50,998 nucleotides of DNA from Alphaproteobacteria bacterium (GTDB taxonomy: Bacteria; Pseudomonadota; Alphaproteobacteria; Micropepsales; Micropepsaceae), in the NCBI GenBank assembly GCA_016792565.1, contig JAEUMK010000019.1, forward strand, positions 1 to 50,998, read 5' to 3'. Every line of letters starts with the position of its first letter. Position 1 is the first letter of the stretch. Below are positions 8,082-17,683 of the stretch, piece by piece. The notes beneath the pieces were generated by a model. The model ran no database searches. It had not been told where the DNA came from and was given only the letters and a program-made list of their open reading frames with translations. A program made the translations under genes and the position numbers.

Positions 8082-8993
8082 ATGATCGAGGTTCACAGTC
8101 TCGTCTACGAGTACCCGACCAAGCGGGCGCTCGACGGCGTCAGCCTCCGCATCGAGCCAGGCACGATCACCGCGCTCGTCGGCCCCAACGGGGCGGGCAA
8201 GACCACGCTGATGCGCTGCATCGCGGCGCTGGAGATGCCCTATAGCGGACGTGTGCTGATCGACGGCCGCGACACGCGGGAGGAGCCGCGGCGGATTCAT
8301 GAGGATCTGAGCTTTTTGCCCGATTTTTTCGGGCTTTACGACCAATTGTCGGTGCGGCGCTGCCTGACTTTTGCAGCACTGGCGCACGGTCTCAGAGGCA
8401 GGCGCGTGGCGGCGGCGGTGGAAAAGGCGGCGGAGCGCGTCGGCCTCACCGACCGCATGCACCAGAAGGCGGCGGAACTCTCGCGGGGCCTGCGCCAGCG
8501 CCTCGCCATCGGCCAGTCGATCGTCCACGAGCCCAAGGTGATCCTGCTCGACGAGCCGGCCTCGGGCCTCGATCCCGACGCGCGGCGCAGCCTCTCCCAG
8601 CTCTTCCTGGAGCTGCGCGCCTCCGGCATCACGCTGATCGTCTCCTCGCACATCCTGTCGGAGCTGGAGGACTACTCGTCCTCGATGATCATCATCCAGG
8701 ACGGCAAGCTGGCGGGGGGCCAGGCGGTCTCGCTGGTCCACGACCGTGCGCTCTATGCGCTGGAGGTCGAGGGTCTGGCAGAGGGGCTCGCCGACTTCCT
8801 GCGCGCGTTGCCGGGGGTCGCATCGGCCGAGGTCGAGGGCGGGACCGCCCGGATCGCGCTCGACGGGCCGTCGCGGCGCGCCGCGGTGATCCGGGCGGCG
8901 ATCGAACGGGGCTATGACGTCGTCGGCTTCGGCGAGGCCAGGCGGACGCTCGAGCAGGCCTATCTCGACACCACGCGAAAGGCCGCGCCATGA
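8082..8993 (+). CDS. ABC transporter ATP-binding protein
   Basis: This 303-residue protein is an ABC ATPase of the type that drives ABC-2 membrane proteins. Walker A GPNGAGKT is at residues 34-41. The signature region reads LSRGLRQRLAIGQ, followed by Walker B VILLDEPASGLDP and the switch histidine in IVSSHILSE. About 80 residues beyond the nucleotide domain form a C-terminal extension common in such ATPases. The ATG at 8082 gives a normal N-terminus; the stop overlaps the permease start in an ATGA, so the two are translationally coupled. No substrate-binding protein is encoded nearby, which favours export. Substrate cannot be told from the sequence. Confidence 0.9.
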   Translation: MIEVHSLVYEYPTKRALDGVSLRIEPGTITALVGPNGAGKTTLMRCIAALEMPYSGRVLIDGRDTREEPRRIHEDLSFLPDFFGLYDQLSVRRCLTFAALAHGLRGRRVAAAVEKAAERVGLTDRMHQKAAELSRGLRQRLAIGQSIVHEPKVILLDEPASGLDPDARRSLSQLFLELRASGITLIVSSHILSELEDYSSSMIIIQDGKLAGGQAVSLVHDRALYALEVEGLAEGLADFLRALPGVASAEVEGGTARIALDGPSRRAAVIRAAIERGYDVVGFGEARRTLEQAYLDTTRKAAP

Positions 8994-10357
8994 ATCCGGA
9001 GCTGCTGCGCAACATCTGGCAGGAGCTGACCGAGCGGCGGATCACGCTGATGGTCGTCGTGCTGGGCGCGATCCTGCTGCTCGCCATGACCTCGGGCTCG
9101 CTGGCGAGCGCGGTTTCGACGGCCGAGATCTCGTTCTACGCCGTCGTCGTCGTCTGGGGCACGCGCTGCGCCGCGCAGAGCGTGGTGGAGGAGATCGCCG
9201 GCAAGACCTGGGATGCGCAAAGGCTCTCGGCGATCCGGCCCTGGACGATGGTCTGGGGCAAGCTGATCGGCTCGACGCTGCTCGCTTGGGTCGGCGGCGC
9301 GATGTGCCTTGCGGTCATCCTCTATGCGGCGCTGGTGCAGAAGGGGCCGGCGGGCCTTGCGATGGACGCGGTCTATTTCGTCTCGATCGGGCTGCTGTCG
9401 CAGGCCGCCGCGATGCTGGCGAGCCTCGTCGCCGTGCGGCGGCGGCTGAACCATTCGCGCTTCGATGTCTTCCTCTATCAACTGTTCGGCCTCGGCGCCG
9501 CGGTGCTGGTATGGCGCGTCTGGCAGACCGCCGATCCGGATTCGATGCTGCGCCGCTGGACCGGCCAGGCCGACCCGTTTCAGCTGGCGCATGTCTCCTG
9601 GTGGGGCGAGGCGTACGACACCGGAACCTTCTACATCGTCTCGCTGGTGGTCTTCGCCGCCTGGACGCTGCTCGCCAACTACCGCGTGATGCGGACGGAG
9701 TTGCAGGTCCAGAACGGTCCGCTCGTCTGGCTCGGCTTCCTCGCCTTCGTCGCGCTCTATACCGGCGGCTTCGATCCCTGGCGCGTCAATGTCAGCGGCT
9801 TCGGCATCGAACTCGGCCTGCGGGCGATCCAGGCCGGCACGGCGCTCGGGCTCGTCACCTATGTGATGGCGCTGGTCGAGCCGAAGGAGATCGTCGCCTA
9901 TCGCTGGCTGATCGACCGCTTCACGTCGGGGCGGCTGCTGGCGGTCCTGTCGCGCTTCCCGGCCTGGGCCTATGCCTATGCGGCGACCTTCGCGGCCGGC
10001 ATGGTGGCGATCGCCGTGGTGCCCTGGGACCGCCTGCCGCCCAGCGTCGCGACCGAGTTCGACGCCGCCATCCTTCTGGTCGCGGGTCTCGGCTTCGTGC
10101 TGCGCGATTGCGGTATCTTCGTCGCCTTCGGCCTCGGCCAGACCGGCAAGCGCTCCGACATCGCCGCGCTGGCCGTGCTGGCGGTCCTCTACGTCCTGCT
10201 GCCCGGCATCCTGAGGGCGGATGGGATCAGCCTCTTCTTCTACCCGTCGCTGCACGACCCGGCCTGGCTGAACCCGCTCATCGCCTGGCTGCAGGCCGGG
10301 GCGATGTGGGTCTTCATACTTCAGCGCCGCGATCTGCGCGGGCGGCCGCCGACTTGA
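8990..10357 (+). CDS. ABC transporter permease, ABC-2 type
   Basis: This 455-residue membrane protein has many hydrophobic segments. Examples are LMVVVLGAILLLAMTSGSL near the start, a block near residue 90, several in the middle, and three or four near the C-terminus. It shows the usual early amphipathic ISAIRPWTMVWGKL-like segment before a helix pair seen in ABC-2 permeases (here RLSAIRPWTMVWGKLIGSTL). It overlaps the ATPase gene by four bases and must be its membrane partner, probably in an exporter. The 3' end overlaps the convergent DUF6285 gene by 44 bases, which is a long antisense overlap for this compact region. Substrate unknown. Confidence 0.8.
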   Translation: MNPELLRNIWQELTERRITLMVVVLGAILLLAMTSGSLASAVSTAEISFYAVVVVWGTRCAAQSVVEEIAGKTWDAQRLSAIRPWTMVWGKLIGSTLLAWVGGAMCLAVILYAALVQKGPAGLAMDAVYFVSIGLLSQAAAMLASLVAVRRRLNHSRFDVFLYQLFGLGAAVLVWRVWQTADPDSMLRRWTGQADPFQLAHVSWWGEAYDTGTFYIVSLVVFAAWTLLANYRVMRTELQVQNGPLVWLGFLAFVALYTGGFDPWRVNVSGFGIELGLRAIQAGTALGLVTYVMALVEPKEIVAYRWLIDRFTSGRLLAVLSRFPAWAYAYAATFAAGMVAIAVVPWDRLPPSVATEFDAAILLVAGLGFVLRDCGIFVAFGLGQTGKRSDIAALAVLAVLYVLLPGILRADGISLFFYPSLHDPAWLNPLIAWLQAGAMWVFILQRRDLRGRPPT

Positions 10358-10706
10358 AGCCGGAATAGCCCGGCTGGTCGATCGCCACCTTGTCGAGCGT
10401 CGTCTGCTTCAGGTGCTCGGCGAGGCCGGGCGTCTCCAGCGTGATCTCGCCGGCCGCGATCCGCACGCAGAGCGCCCGGTTCAGCTCGTCCAGGGTTCCC
10501 GAGCGCCCGAGCAGCCTGACCAGGCGCGCCTTCTCGGCCTCCGCCGCCGGGCCGCCGGTCGCGATCTCGCGTTCGGCGATGGCGAGCGCATTGGCGGCGA
10601 CGCGGGCGTGAAAGGCGGTGTGGCCGGAAAGGGCCGGGATCGCCTTCTGCTCGATGAACTCGCGCACGGCGGTGACGATTTCCAGAAGGGTCGGCTTGTC
10701 CATCAT
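10314..10706 (-). CDS. DUF6285 protein
   Basis: This small acidic, mostly helical protein of about 130 residues (start MMDKPTLLEIVTAVREF) resembles DUF6285 proteins. In many proteobacteria these are encoded next to APH-type kinases and acyl-CoA dehydrogenases. No catalytic motif is evident. A GTG at 10715 overlapping the upstream gene's stop as GTGA is an alternative start; the ATG at 10706 is preferred because it matches the usual family beginning. The gene is the last of recG-APH-DUF6285 on the minus strand. The molecular function of the family is not known to me. A role together with the kinase in acyl-CoA metabolism is inferred only from recurring neighbourhood. Confidence 0.75.
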   Translation of the reverse strand: MMDKPTLLEIVTAVREFIEQKAIPALSGHTAFHARVAANALAIAEREIATGGPAAEAEKARLVRLLGRSGTLDELNRALCVRIAAGEITLETPGLAEHLKQTTLDKVAIDQPGYSGFKSAAARADRGAEV

Positions 10707-10711
10707 GGCGA

Positions 10712-11719
10712 TCACCCGATCAGCAGGTTGACGAGGTCGATCTCGGTCTCCGACGAGCGGCGGCCGATCGCCGCGCGCTCGACCGAGCGGTCGTAGCCGG
10801 TGCGGAAGGCCTCATACATGCTCATGCACATGATGCCCCATTTCAGGGTGCCGAAGACCTCCCAGACCTTCACCTCCTCGGGCGTGTAGCGCGCGCCGCC
10901 CGCCGCCTCGTAGCCGGCCAGCATGTCCTCGACCCTGCCGAAGCCGCCGACCGTCTTGCCGGTCATGCCGAAGCGCCACGAATTGATGCAGATCCAGCTG
11001 AGATCCTCCAGCGGATCGCCCAGATGGGCGAGCTCCCAGTCGAGCACGGCGGCAAGGCCGGTCTCGGGGCTGACCATGATATTGCCGTTGCGGAAGTCGG
11101 CATGGACCAGCGTGACCTGGCGGGGCGCTGTCAGGCGGTCCCTGAGCCAGGCGAAGGCGAGTTCGAAGACCGGCTTGGGCTGGTCATAGGTCTGGTAGCG
11201 CTCGCGGTACTGGGCGAGCTGCGTCGGGCCGTCGATGACCTTGAGATCGGCGATGGCGGAGACGTCGGTCCTGTGGATGCCGGCCATCGCCGCGCCGCAC
11301 TGGAAGGCGAGCTTCGGACGCACCGCGTCGAAGGCGGCGTCGCGCAGGATGCGGCGCGCCAGCGTCTCGCCCTCGACATGGGCCATGACATAGCCCTCGC
11401 CGACGCCATCGGCGGGCGTCAGGACGTATTCCACCGCCGGGGCCGCCACGCCGCTCGCCCGCGCCGCCTCGATGATCCGCGCCTCGTTGGCCAGCCCCAC
11501 GGCGTTGCCGGTGCCGCTGGTGCCGCCCTGTCCGCCGCCGCCCGGCGCGCGGCGCAGGATCGCCTTGCGCGTCCCGGCGGCGCTCTCGATGGCGAAGGCC
11601 CAGGTCTCCTGGCTGGCGCCGCCCGACAGGCGTTTCAGCGGCCCGATGCCGGTCACGCCGGGCAGGTGCGCGCAGAGCGCAGCCCCCAGCTTCTCCCTGA
11701 AGTCCGGTTGGTCTGTCAT
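10712..11719 (-). CDS. APH-fold phosphotransferase, ACAD10/11 N-domain type
   Basis: This 335-residue protein has an aminoglycoside-phosphotransferase-like kinase fold. The catalytic loop reads LVHADFRNGNIMV and the metal-binding segment VLDWELAHLGDPLEDL, both typical of the kinase domain found at the N-terminus of eukaryotic ACAD10/ACAD11 and in free-standing bacterial relatives. In ACAD10/11 that domain phosphorylates 4-hydroxyacyl-CoAs during their breakdown. A similar role here is inference; antibiotic resistance is unlikely. The gene lies 14 bases after recG and overlaps or abuts the DUF6285 gene. No acyl-CoA dehydrogenase gene, the commonest companion, is present in the window. Confidence 0.85.
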   Translation of the reverse strand: MTDQPDFREKLGAALCAHLPGVTGIGPLKRLSGGASQETWAFAIESAAGTRKAILRRAPGGGGQGGTSGTGNAVGLANEARIIEAARASGVAAPAVEYVLTPADGVGEGYVMAHVEGETLARRILRDAAFDAVRPKLAFQCGAAMAGIHRTDVSAIADLKVIDGPTQLAQYRERYQTYDQPKPVFELAFAWLRDRLTAPRQVTLVHADFRNGNIMVSPETGLAAVLDWELAHLGDPLEDLSWICINSWRFGMTGKTVGGFGRVEDMLAGYEAAGGARYTPEEVKVWEVFGTLKWGIMCMSMYEAFRTGYDRSVERAAIGRRSSETEIDLVNLLIG

Positions 11720-11733
11720 TGTTTTCTCGTTTC

Positions 11734-13821
11734 CTACCCGGACCGGAGATAGCGCACCGCTTCGTCGCGTTCAAAGAGATAGAGGAGCGTGCGCAGCGCC
11801 GCGCCGCGCGGCGTGGCGAGTTCCGCGTCGCGCGACACCGCCAGCATGGCGTCGTCGCGGGCGGTCGCCAGCAGGTCGGCGTCGCGGAAGAGATCGGCAT
11901 AGTGCAGGTCGGGCGTCCCGGACTGCCTGGTGCCCAGGAGTTCGCCGGCGCCGCGCAGCTTCAGGTCTTCCTCGGCGATGACGAAGCCGTCTTCGGTCTC
12001 GCGCATGATCTTGAGCCGCGCCCTGGCGGTCTCGCCGAGCGGCGGATCGTCCTGGTAGAGCAGCAGGCAGGAACTTGCGCGCGCGCCGCGGCCGACCCGG
12101 CCGCGCAGCTGGTGCAGCTGGGCGAGGCCGAAGCGTTCGGCGTGCTCGACGATCATCACCGTCGCCTCTGGCACGTCCACGCCGACCTCGATGACCGTGG
12201 TGGCGACCAGCACCCGCGCCTCGCCGCTGCGGAAGCGCTCCATCGCGGCGTCCTTGGCGGCCGGCCTCATCTTGCCGTGAGCGAGGGCGACGCGGTCGCC
12301 GAAGCGCCGCTCCAGCTCGCGGAACCGGCTCTCGACGGCGGTGACGTCGAGTTTCTCGTTCTGCTCGACCAGCGGGCACACCCAGTAGACCCGGTCGCCC
12401 GCCGCGATCGCCCGCGCCACGGCGGCCTCGACGTCCTCCAGCCGGGCGAGCGGCACGGCGCGGGTGGCGATGGGCTGGCGGCCCGGCGGCTTCTCGTCCA
12501 GCTTGGAGACGTCCATGTCGCCGTAGATCGTCATCGCCAGCGTGCGCGGGATGGGCGTCGCGGTCATCACCAGCACATGGGTCGGGCGGCCGCCGCGCCC
12601 CGACAGGCTCATGCGCTGCGAGACGCCGAACTTGTGCTGCTCGTCGACCACCGCGAGCGCCAGGTCGGCGAACGCGACATCCTCGGTGAAGAGGGCGTGG
12701 GTGCCGATGAGGATCTGGATCCTGCCGGCCGCCAGATCGTCCAGCAGGGCGGTGCGCGTCCTGCCCTTCTCGCGTCCGGTCAGGACCTCGGCGCGGATGC
12801 CGATCTTCTCGGCCAGCGGGGCGACGGTCGCCATGTGCTGGCGGGCGAGGATCTCGGTCGGGGCCATCAGCGCCGCCTGCGCGCCGCATTCGACGGCGAT
12901 CAGCATGGCCATCAGCGCCACCAGCGTCTTGCCCGCGCCGACATCGCCCTGCAGCAGGCGCAGCATCCGCTCGCCGGTCTTCAGGTCGGCGGCGATCTCG
13001 CGGATCGCCCGCACCTGGGCGCCGGTCGGGGCGAAGGGCAGGGCGGCGAGGAGGCGGGCGCGCAGGCCGCCGTCGCCGTCGAGGACGCGGCCGGCGGCCT
13101 TCTTCATCCGTTCCCGGATCAACATGAGCGCGAGCTGGTTCGCCAGCACCTCGTCATAGGCAAGACGCCGCCGGGCGATCTCCAGCGCCGCCTCGTCGAC
13201 ATGCGGCGGGTGATGGATGGCGGCGAGCGCCTCGCGCCAGGACGGCCAGTGCTGCTTCGCCAGCCAGGCGGTGTCCTGCCACTCGGGGAGGTCCGGCGCG
13301 AGCGTCAGCGCGCCGCGCGCCGCCTTCGCCACCGCCTTGTTGGTGAGGCCCTCGGTCAGCGGATAGACGGGCTCGATCTCGGGGATCTGGGCGGCCTGGT
13401 CCGGCGCGACCACATAGTCCGGGTGCGCCATCTGCAACCGGCCCTCGTGGCGCTCCAGCCGGCCGCTGACGAGGCGCCGGCCGCCCTCGGGCAAAGCGCG
13501 GGCGAGGTAGTCGTTGCTGCCGCCGAAAAAGACCAGTTCCAGCGCGCTCGTCTCGTCGCTGCACAGGATGCGATAGGGAATCTTGGGCCGCGGCGGCTTC
13601 TGGTGGCTGAGGATGTTGAGCGCCAGCGTCGCGACGCTGCCCTCGGGCACCGCGGCGATCGAAGGCCTGAGCCGCCGGTCGACATAGCCGGCCGGGCGCA
13701 GCCACAGCACGTCGATGACCCGCTCGCCCGCGACGCGCGCATATTTCTCGGCCATGCGCGGCCCGACGCCGGGCAGCGTCGTCACGGGCGCGAACAGGGG
13801 GAACAGGATCTCGGGGCGCAT
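11734..13821 (-). CDS. recG: ATP-dependent DNA helicase RecG
   Basis: This 695-residue protein is RecG, the branch-migrating helicase that remodels stalled forks and Holliday junctions. The N-terminal wedge/OB domain begins [20 protein letters not shown] with a helix-hairpin-helix. Walker A GDVGAGKT is at residues 292-299, followed by a [11 protein letters not shown] helicase motif [10 protein letters not shown] (motif III) and the C-terminal QLRGRVGRG motif VI. The start at 13821 gives the normal N-terminus; a longer in-frame reading would add 26 unrelated residues. It is divergent from sdhE-mfd across 122 bases, a recurring alphaproteobacterial order. Two unrelated metabolic genes follow at short spacing. 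Confidence 0.96.
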   Translation of the reverse strand: MRPEILFPLFAPVTTLPGVGPRMAEKYARVAGERVIDVLWLRPAGYVDRRLRPSIAAVPEGSVATLALNILSHQKPPRPKIPYRILCSDETSALELVFFGGSNDYLARALPEGGRRLVSGRLERHEGRLQMAHPDYVVAPDQAAQIPEIEPVYPLTEGLTNKAVAKAARGALTLAPDLPEWQDTAWLAKQHWPSWREALAAIHHPPHVDEAALEIARRRLAYDEVLANQLALMLIRERMKKAAGRVLDGDGGLRARLLAALPFAPTGAQVRAIREIAADLKTGERMLRLLQGDVGAGKTLVALMAMLIAVECGAQAALMAPTEILARQHMATVAPLAEKIGIRAEVLTGREKGRTRTALLDDLAAGRIQILIGTHALFTEDVAFADLALAVVDEQHKFGVSQRMSLSGRGGRPTHVLVMTATPIPRTLAMTIYGDMDVSKLDEKPPGRQPIATRAVPLARLEDVEAAVARAIAAGDRVYWVCPLVEQNEKLDVTAVESRFRELERRFGDRVALAHGKMRPAAKDAAMERFRSGEARVLVATTVIEVGVDVPEATVMIVEHAERFGLAQLHQLRGRVGRGARASSCLLLYQDDPPLGETARARLKIMRETEDGFVIAEEDLKLRGAGELLGTRQSGTPDLHYADLFRDADLLATARDDAMLAVSRDAELATPRGAALRTLLYLFERDEAVRYLRSG

Positions 13822-13943
13822 GGGCAGAGGGTAGCGGGAGCGGGGGGCGAGCGGTAGCGCCGCGCGCATCCCGGGGCGGCCGCCGCACGGCCCCGACAAG
13901 GCATGACAAGCGTCCCCGGCTCGCCTATATCCCGCCCCCTGCC

Positions 13944-14216
13944 ATGACCGACGACATCCGCCTCAAGCGTCTTCACTACCGGGCGCATCATCGCGGCTTC
14001 AAGGAAGCCGACCTGCTGCTGGGCGCCTTCGCCGACGCGCATCTGGCGGGGCTTGCGCCCGGCGAGCTGAGCGCGCTGGAAGCCCTGCTGGAAGAGCAGG
14101 ACCAGGACATCTACGACTGGTATCTGGGCAAGTCGCCGGTGCCGCCCGAACACGACACGCCGCTCTTCGCCCTGCTGAAGGCGTTCGAGTTCTTCCCGCG
14201 GGCGTCGTGGAGCTGA
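13944..14216 (+). CDS. sdhE: Succinate dehydrogenase assembly factor SdhE
   Basis: This 90-residue protein is the small FAD assembly factor SdhE (Sdh5/YgfY, DUF339), which promotes covalent flavinylation of succinate dehydrogenase. The family motif appears as [15 protein letters not shown], corresponding to the conserved RG-x-x-E-x-D segment that contacts the flavoprotein. The [10 protein letters not shown] segment near the end is also typical. The ATG at 13944 fits the family length. The last bases overlap the GTG start of mfd by ten bases, so the pair is probably coupled. The succinate dehydrogenase genes themselves are not in the window. Confidence 0.95.
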   Translation: MTDDIRLKRLHYRAHHRGFKEADLLLGAFADAHLAGLAPGELSALEALLEEQDQDIYDWYLGKSPVPPEHDTPLFALLKAFEFFPRASWS

Positions 14217-17200
14217 TCCGCCAGATCCTCGCCCGCGGCGGCCGCACGAAGATCGGCGGCGCGCCGGAAGGCTATGACGCCTGGCTCGCCGCCGATCTGG
14301 CGAAAGCCCGCGCCGGGACGGTGCTGCACGTCGCCCGCGACGAGGCCCGCGCTTCGGCCTTCGAGGCGGCGCTGCGCTTCTTCGCCCCGGCGCTCGAGGT
14401 CGTGTCGTTTCCGGCCTGGGACTGCCTGCCCTACGACCGGCTCGGCCCGCGCACCGATCTGCTTGCCCGGCGCATTGCGGCGCTGTCGGAACTCGCCAAG
14501 GCCCCGGCGGGGCGGCGGGTGGTCGTCACCACGGTCAGCGCGCTCACCCAGCGGGTGCCGCCGCGCGCCTGGATCGGCGCCTCGCGCCTTGCGCTGAAGC
14601 CCGACGCGACGCTGACCATCGAGGCGCTGACCGCCTGGCTCGACCGTCAGGGCTATACCCGCGCCGGCTCGGTGGTCGAGGCGGGCGACTACGCCGTACG
14701 CGGCGGCATCGTCGATCTCTTCGCGCCGGGCCTGCCCGAGCCGGTGCGCGTCGATTTCTTCGGCGACCAGATCGAGTCGCTGCGCACGTTCGATCCGGAG
14801 AGCCAGAAATCGACCGGGCGTCTTGCCGGGCTGGAGCTTCTGCCGGTCAGCGAGGCGCCGCTCGACCCCGAGGCGGTCAGCCGCTTCCGCACCGGCTATA
14901 TCGCCGCCTTCGGGGCGCAGACGAGCGCCGATCCGCTGTACGAGAGCATCAGCGCCCGCCGCCGCTACCAGGGCATGGAGCACTGGCTGCCGCTGTTCCA
15001 CGACCGGCTCGAAACCCTGCTCGACTATCTGCCGGGGGCGCTTCTCACGTTGGACGCCCAGGTCGAGGAATCGATCGCCGCCCGCTTCGACCAGATCGGC
15101 GAGTATCACGCCGCCCGCGCCGACGCCCGCGAGCTCGCGGCGCGGTCGCCGGGGCTTCAGGTCGCCGACTACAAGCCGCTGAAGCCGGACGCGCTCTACC
15201 TGACGCCGGCGCAGTGGGCCGAGGCGCTGGAGGACCGCGCGGCGCTGTTCCTGTCGCCGTTCGCGGTCGCCGACGGGCTCGACGCGGGCGGGCGGGCCGG
15301 ACGCGACTTCGCGCCGGAACGCACCCAGGCCGAGGGCGTCGTCTTCGACGCCGTCGCGGGGCACGTGCGCGAGCTCGTCAAGGCGAGGAAGCGCGTCGTG
15401 CTCGCCGGCTGGTCGGAAGGCTCCGCCGACCGCCTCTCGGTGGTGCTCGGCGATCATGGCGTGAAGCCGATCCAGCCGGTCGCCGATCTCGATGCCGTGC
15501 AGGGCCTCGCGCCCGCCGCCGTGGGGCTGGCGGTGCTGCCGCTGGAGCACGGCTTCGAGGCGCGGGGGCTGGTTCTGCTCGGCGAGCAGGACATCCTCGG
15601 CGACCGCCTCATCCGCACGGCGCGCAAGAGCAAGCGGGCGGCGAACTTCCTCGCCGAGGCGGCGGCCCTGACGGTCGGCGACCTGGTGGTCCATGTCGAT
15701 CACGGCATCGGCCGCTACCTCGGGCTGCGGACGATCGAGGTCCTGGGCGCCCCGCACGACTGCCTCGAACTGCAATACGAGGGCGGCAAGCTGTTCCTGC
15801 CGGTCGAGAACATCGAGCTCCTGACGCGGTTCGGCTCGGACGCGGAGGGCATCCAGCTCGACCGGCTGGGCGGGGCGGGGTGGCAGAGCCGCAAGGCGCG
15901 GCTCAAGAACCGCATCCGCGAGATCGCCTCGGAACTCATCCGCATCGCCGCCGAGCGGGCGTTGCGCAAGGCCCCGAGCATCGACGCGCCGCCCGGGCTC
16001 TACGACGAGTTCGCGGCGCGGTTCCCGTTCGACGAGACCGAGGACCAGGCCCGGGCGATCGCCGACACGCTGGAGGACTTCACGCGCGGCCAGCCGATGG
16101 ACCGGCTCGTCTGCGGCGATGTCGGCTTCGGCAAGACCGAGGTCGCACTGCGCGCCGCCTTCGTCGCCGCCATGTCGGGCAAGCAGGTCGCGGTCGTGGT
16201 GCCGACGACGCTGCTGGCCCGCCAGCACTTCAAGACCTTCTCGGCGCGCTTCGCCGGCTGGCCGCTCCAGGTGCGCCAGCTCTCGCGCCTGGTGGGCGCC
16301 AAGGAGGCGAGCGAGACGAAAAAGGGGCTCGCCGAAGGCGGGGTCGACATCGTCGTGGGCACCCACGCGCTGCTGGCCAAGACCGTCGCCTTCAAAAATC
16401 TCGGACTCGTCATCGTCGACGAGGAACAGCATTTCGGCGTCGTCCACAAGGAACGGCTGAAGGCGCTGAAGGCCGACGTTCACGTCCTCACGCTGACCGC
16501 GACGCCGATTCCGCGGACGCTCCAGCTGGCGCTGTCGGGCGTGCGCGACATGTCGCTGATCGCCTCGCCGCCGGTCGACCGGCTGGCGGTGCGCACCTAT
16601 GTCGGGCCGCTCGATCCGGTGACCGTCCGCGAGGCGCTGCTGCGCGAGCATTATCGCGGCGGGCAGAGCTTCTATGTCGTGCCGCGGATCGCCGATCTGG
16701 CGGAGTCGATGGCGTTCCTGAAGGAGACGGTGCCGGAGGTCCGCGCCGTCATCGCCCACGGCCAGATGCCGCCGGGCCAGCTCGACGACGTGATGAACGC
16801 CTTCTACGACCGCAAGTTCGAGGTGCTGCTCTCCACGACGATCGTCGAGTCCGGTCTCGACATCCCGACCGCCAACACGATGATCGTCCACCGCGCCGAC
16901 ATGTTCGGCCTCGCCCAGCTCTACCAGCTGCGCGGCCGCATCGGACGCTCGAAAGTGCGGGCCTATGCCTATCTGACGACGCCGCCCGGCCGGCTGCTGA
17001 CCGACAACGCCGAGCGCCGGCTGCGCGTCCTCCAGTCGCTCGACGCGCTGGGCGCGGGGTTCACCCTCGCCAGCCACGATCTCGACATCCGCGGCGCCGG
17101 CAACCTGCTCGGCGACGAGCAGTCCGGCCATATCCGCGAAGTCGGCATGGAGCTGTATCAGGAGATGCTGGAGGAGGCGGTGGCCAATCTGCGCTCGGGG

Positions 17201-17677
17201 CGCGGCGAGGAGGCCGACGAGGGCGAGTGGTCGCCGCAGATCAATCTGGGCGCCTCGGTCCTCATCCCGGAAGCCTATGTGCCCGATCTCGACGTCCGCA
17301 TGTCGCTCTATCGCCGCCTGGCGGGGCTGGAGGAGCAGGCCGATATCGACGGCTTCGCGGCCGAGCTGATCGACCGCTTCGGCGCGCTGCCGGACGAGGT
17401 CAAGCAGCTGCTCCAGATCGTCTCGATCAAGCGGCTCTGCCGCCTGGCCGGCGTGGAAAAGATCGACGCCGGTCCCAAGGGCGCGATCGTCGCCTTCCGC
17501 AACAATGTCTTCGCCAATCCCGCCGGGCTGATGGCGCTGATCTCCGACAATCCCAAGACGCTGAAGGTGCGCCCCGACCAGAAGGTCGTCGCTGTCCGCG
17601 CCTGGGCCGATGTCGAGGAGCGCCTGAAGGGGGCCGCCCAGATCCTCAGGAAATTCGCCGAACTGGCGAAAGCCTGA
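14207..17677 (+). CDS. mfd: Transcription-repair coupling factor Mfd
   Basis: This 1156-residue protein is Mfd, the ATP-driven translocase that removes stalled RNA polymerase and recruits UvrA. The UvrB-like N-terminal half is followed by the polymerase-interacting CarD-like domain (about 475-540, VGDLVVHVDHGIGRYLGL). The RecG-like translocase has Walker A GDVGFGKT at residues 637-644, DEEQHFG at 738-744, [12 protein letters not shown], and QLRGRIGRS. The C-terminal TRCF domain is complete. The start is a GTG inside the end of sdhE; the reading VELIRQIL gives a normal N-terminus. Full length, no anomaly. Confidence 0.96.
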   Translation: MELIRQILARGGRTKIGGAPEGYDAWLAADLAKARAGTVLHVARDEARASAFEAALRFFAPALEVVSFPAWDCLPYDRLGPRTDLLARRIAALSELAKAPAGRRVVVTTVSALTQRVPPRAWIGASRLALKPDATLTIEALTAWLDRQGYTRAGSVVEAGDYAVRGGIVDLFAPGLPEPVRVDFFGDQIESLRTFDPESQKSTGRLAGLELLPVSEAPLDPEAVSRFRTGYIAAFGAQTSADPLYESISARRRYQGMEHWLPLFHDRLETLLDYLPGALLTLDAQVEESIAARFDQIGEYHAARADARELAARSPGLQVADYKPLKPDALYLTPAQWAEALEDRAALFLSPFAVADGLDAGGRAGRDFAPERTQAEGVVFDAVAGHVRELVKARKRVVLAGWSEGSADRLSVVLGDHGVKPIQPVADLDAVQGLAPAAVGLAVLPLEHGFEARGLVLLGEQDILGDRLIRTARKSKRAANFLAEAAALTVGDLVVHVDHGIGRYLGLRTIEVLGAPHDCLELQYEGGKLFLPVENIELLTRFGSDAEGIQLDRLGGAGWQSRKARLKNRIREIASELIRIAAERALRKAPSIDAPPGLYDEFAARFPFDETEDQARAIADTLEDFTRGQPMDRLVCGDVGFGKTEVALRAAFVAAMSGKQVAVVVPTTLLARQHFKTFSARFAGWPLQVRQLSRLVGAKEASETKKGLAEGGVDIVVGTHALLAKTVAFKNLGLVIVDEEQHFGVVHKERLKALKADVHVLTLTATPIPRTLQLALSGVRDMSLIASPPVDRLAVRTYVGPLDPVTVREALLREHYRGGQSFYVVPRIADLAESMAFLKETVPEVRAVIAHGQMPPGQLDDVMNAFYDRKFEVLLSTTIVESGLDIPTANTMIVHRADMFGLAQLYQLRGRIGRSKVRAYAYLTTPPGRLLTDNAERRLRVLQSLDALGAGFTLASHDLDIRGAGNLLGDEQSGHIREVGMELYQEMLEEAVANLRSGRGEEADEGEWSPQINLGASVLIPEAYVPDLDVRMSLYRRLAGLEEQADIDGFAAELIDRFGALPDEVKQLLQIVSIKRLCRLAGVEKIDAGPKGAIVAFRNNVFANPAGLMALISDNPKTLKVRPDQKVVAVRAWADVEERLKGAAQILRKFAELAKA

Positions 17678-17683
17678 TCCGGT

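Noticed and set aside
11719-13857. Open frame of about 700 codons antisense to recG
   Set aside because: Low-complexity translation opposite an intact, fully recognisable recG; no ribosome site or conserved motif.
14111-17131. Open frame of about 1000 codons antisense to mfd
   Set aside because: It mirrors the real gene, with Arg/Ala/Gly/Asp-rich low-complexity translation and no domain. It results from G+C-rich third codon positions of mfd, which has all its motifs.
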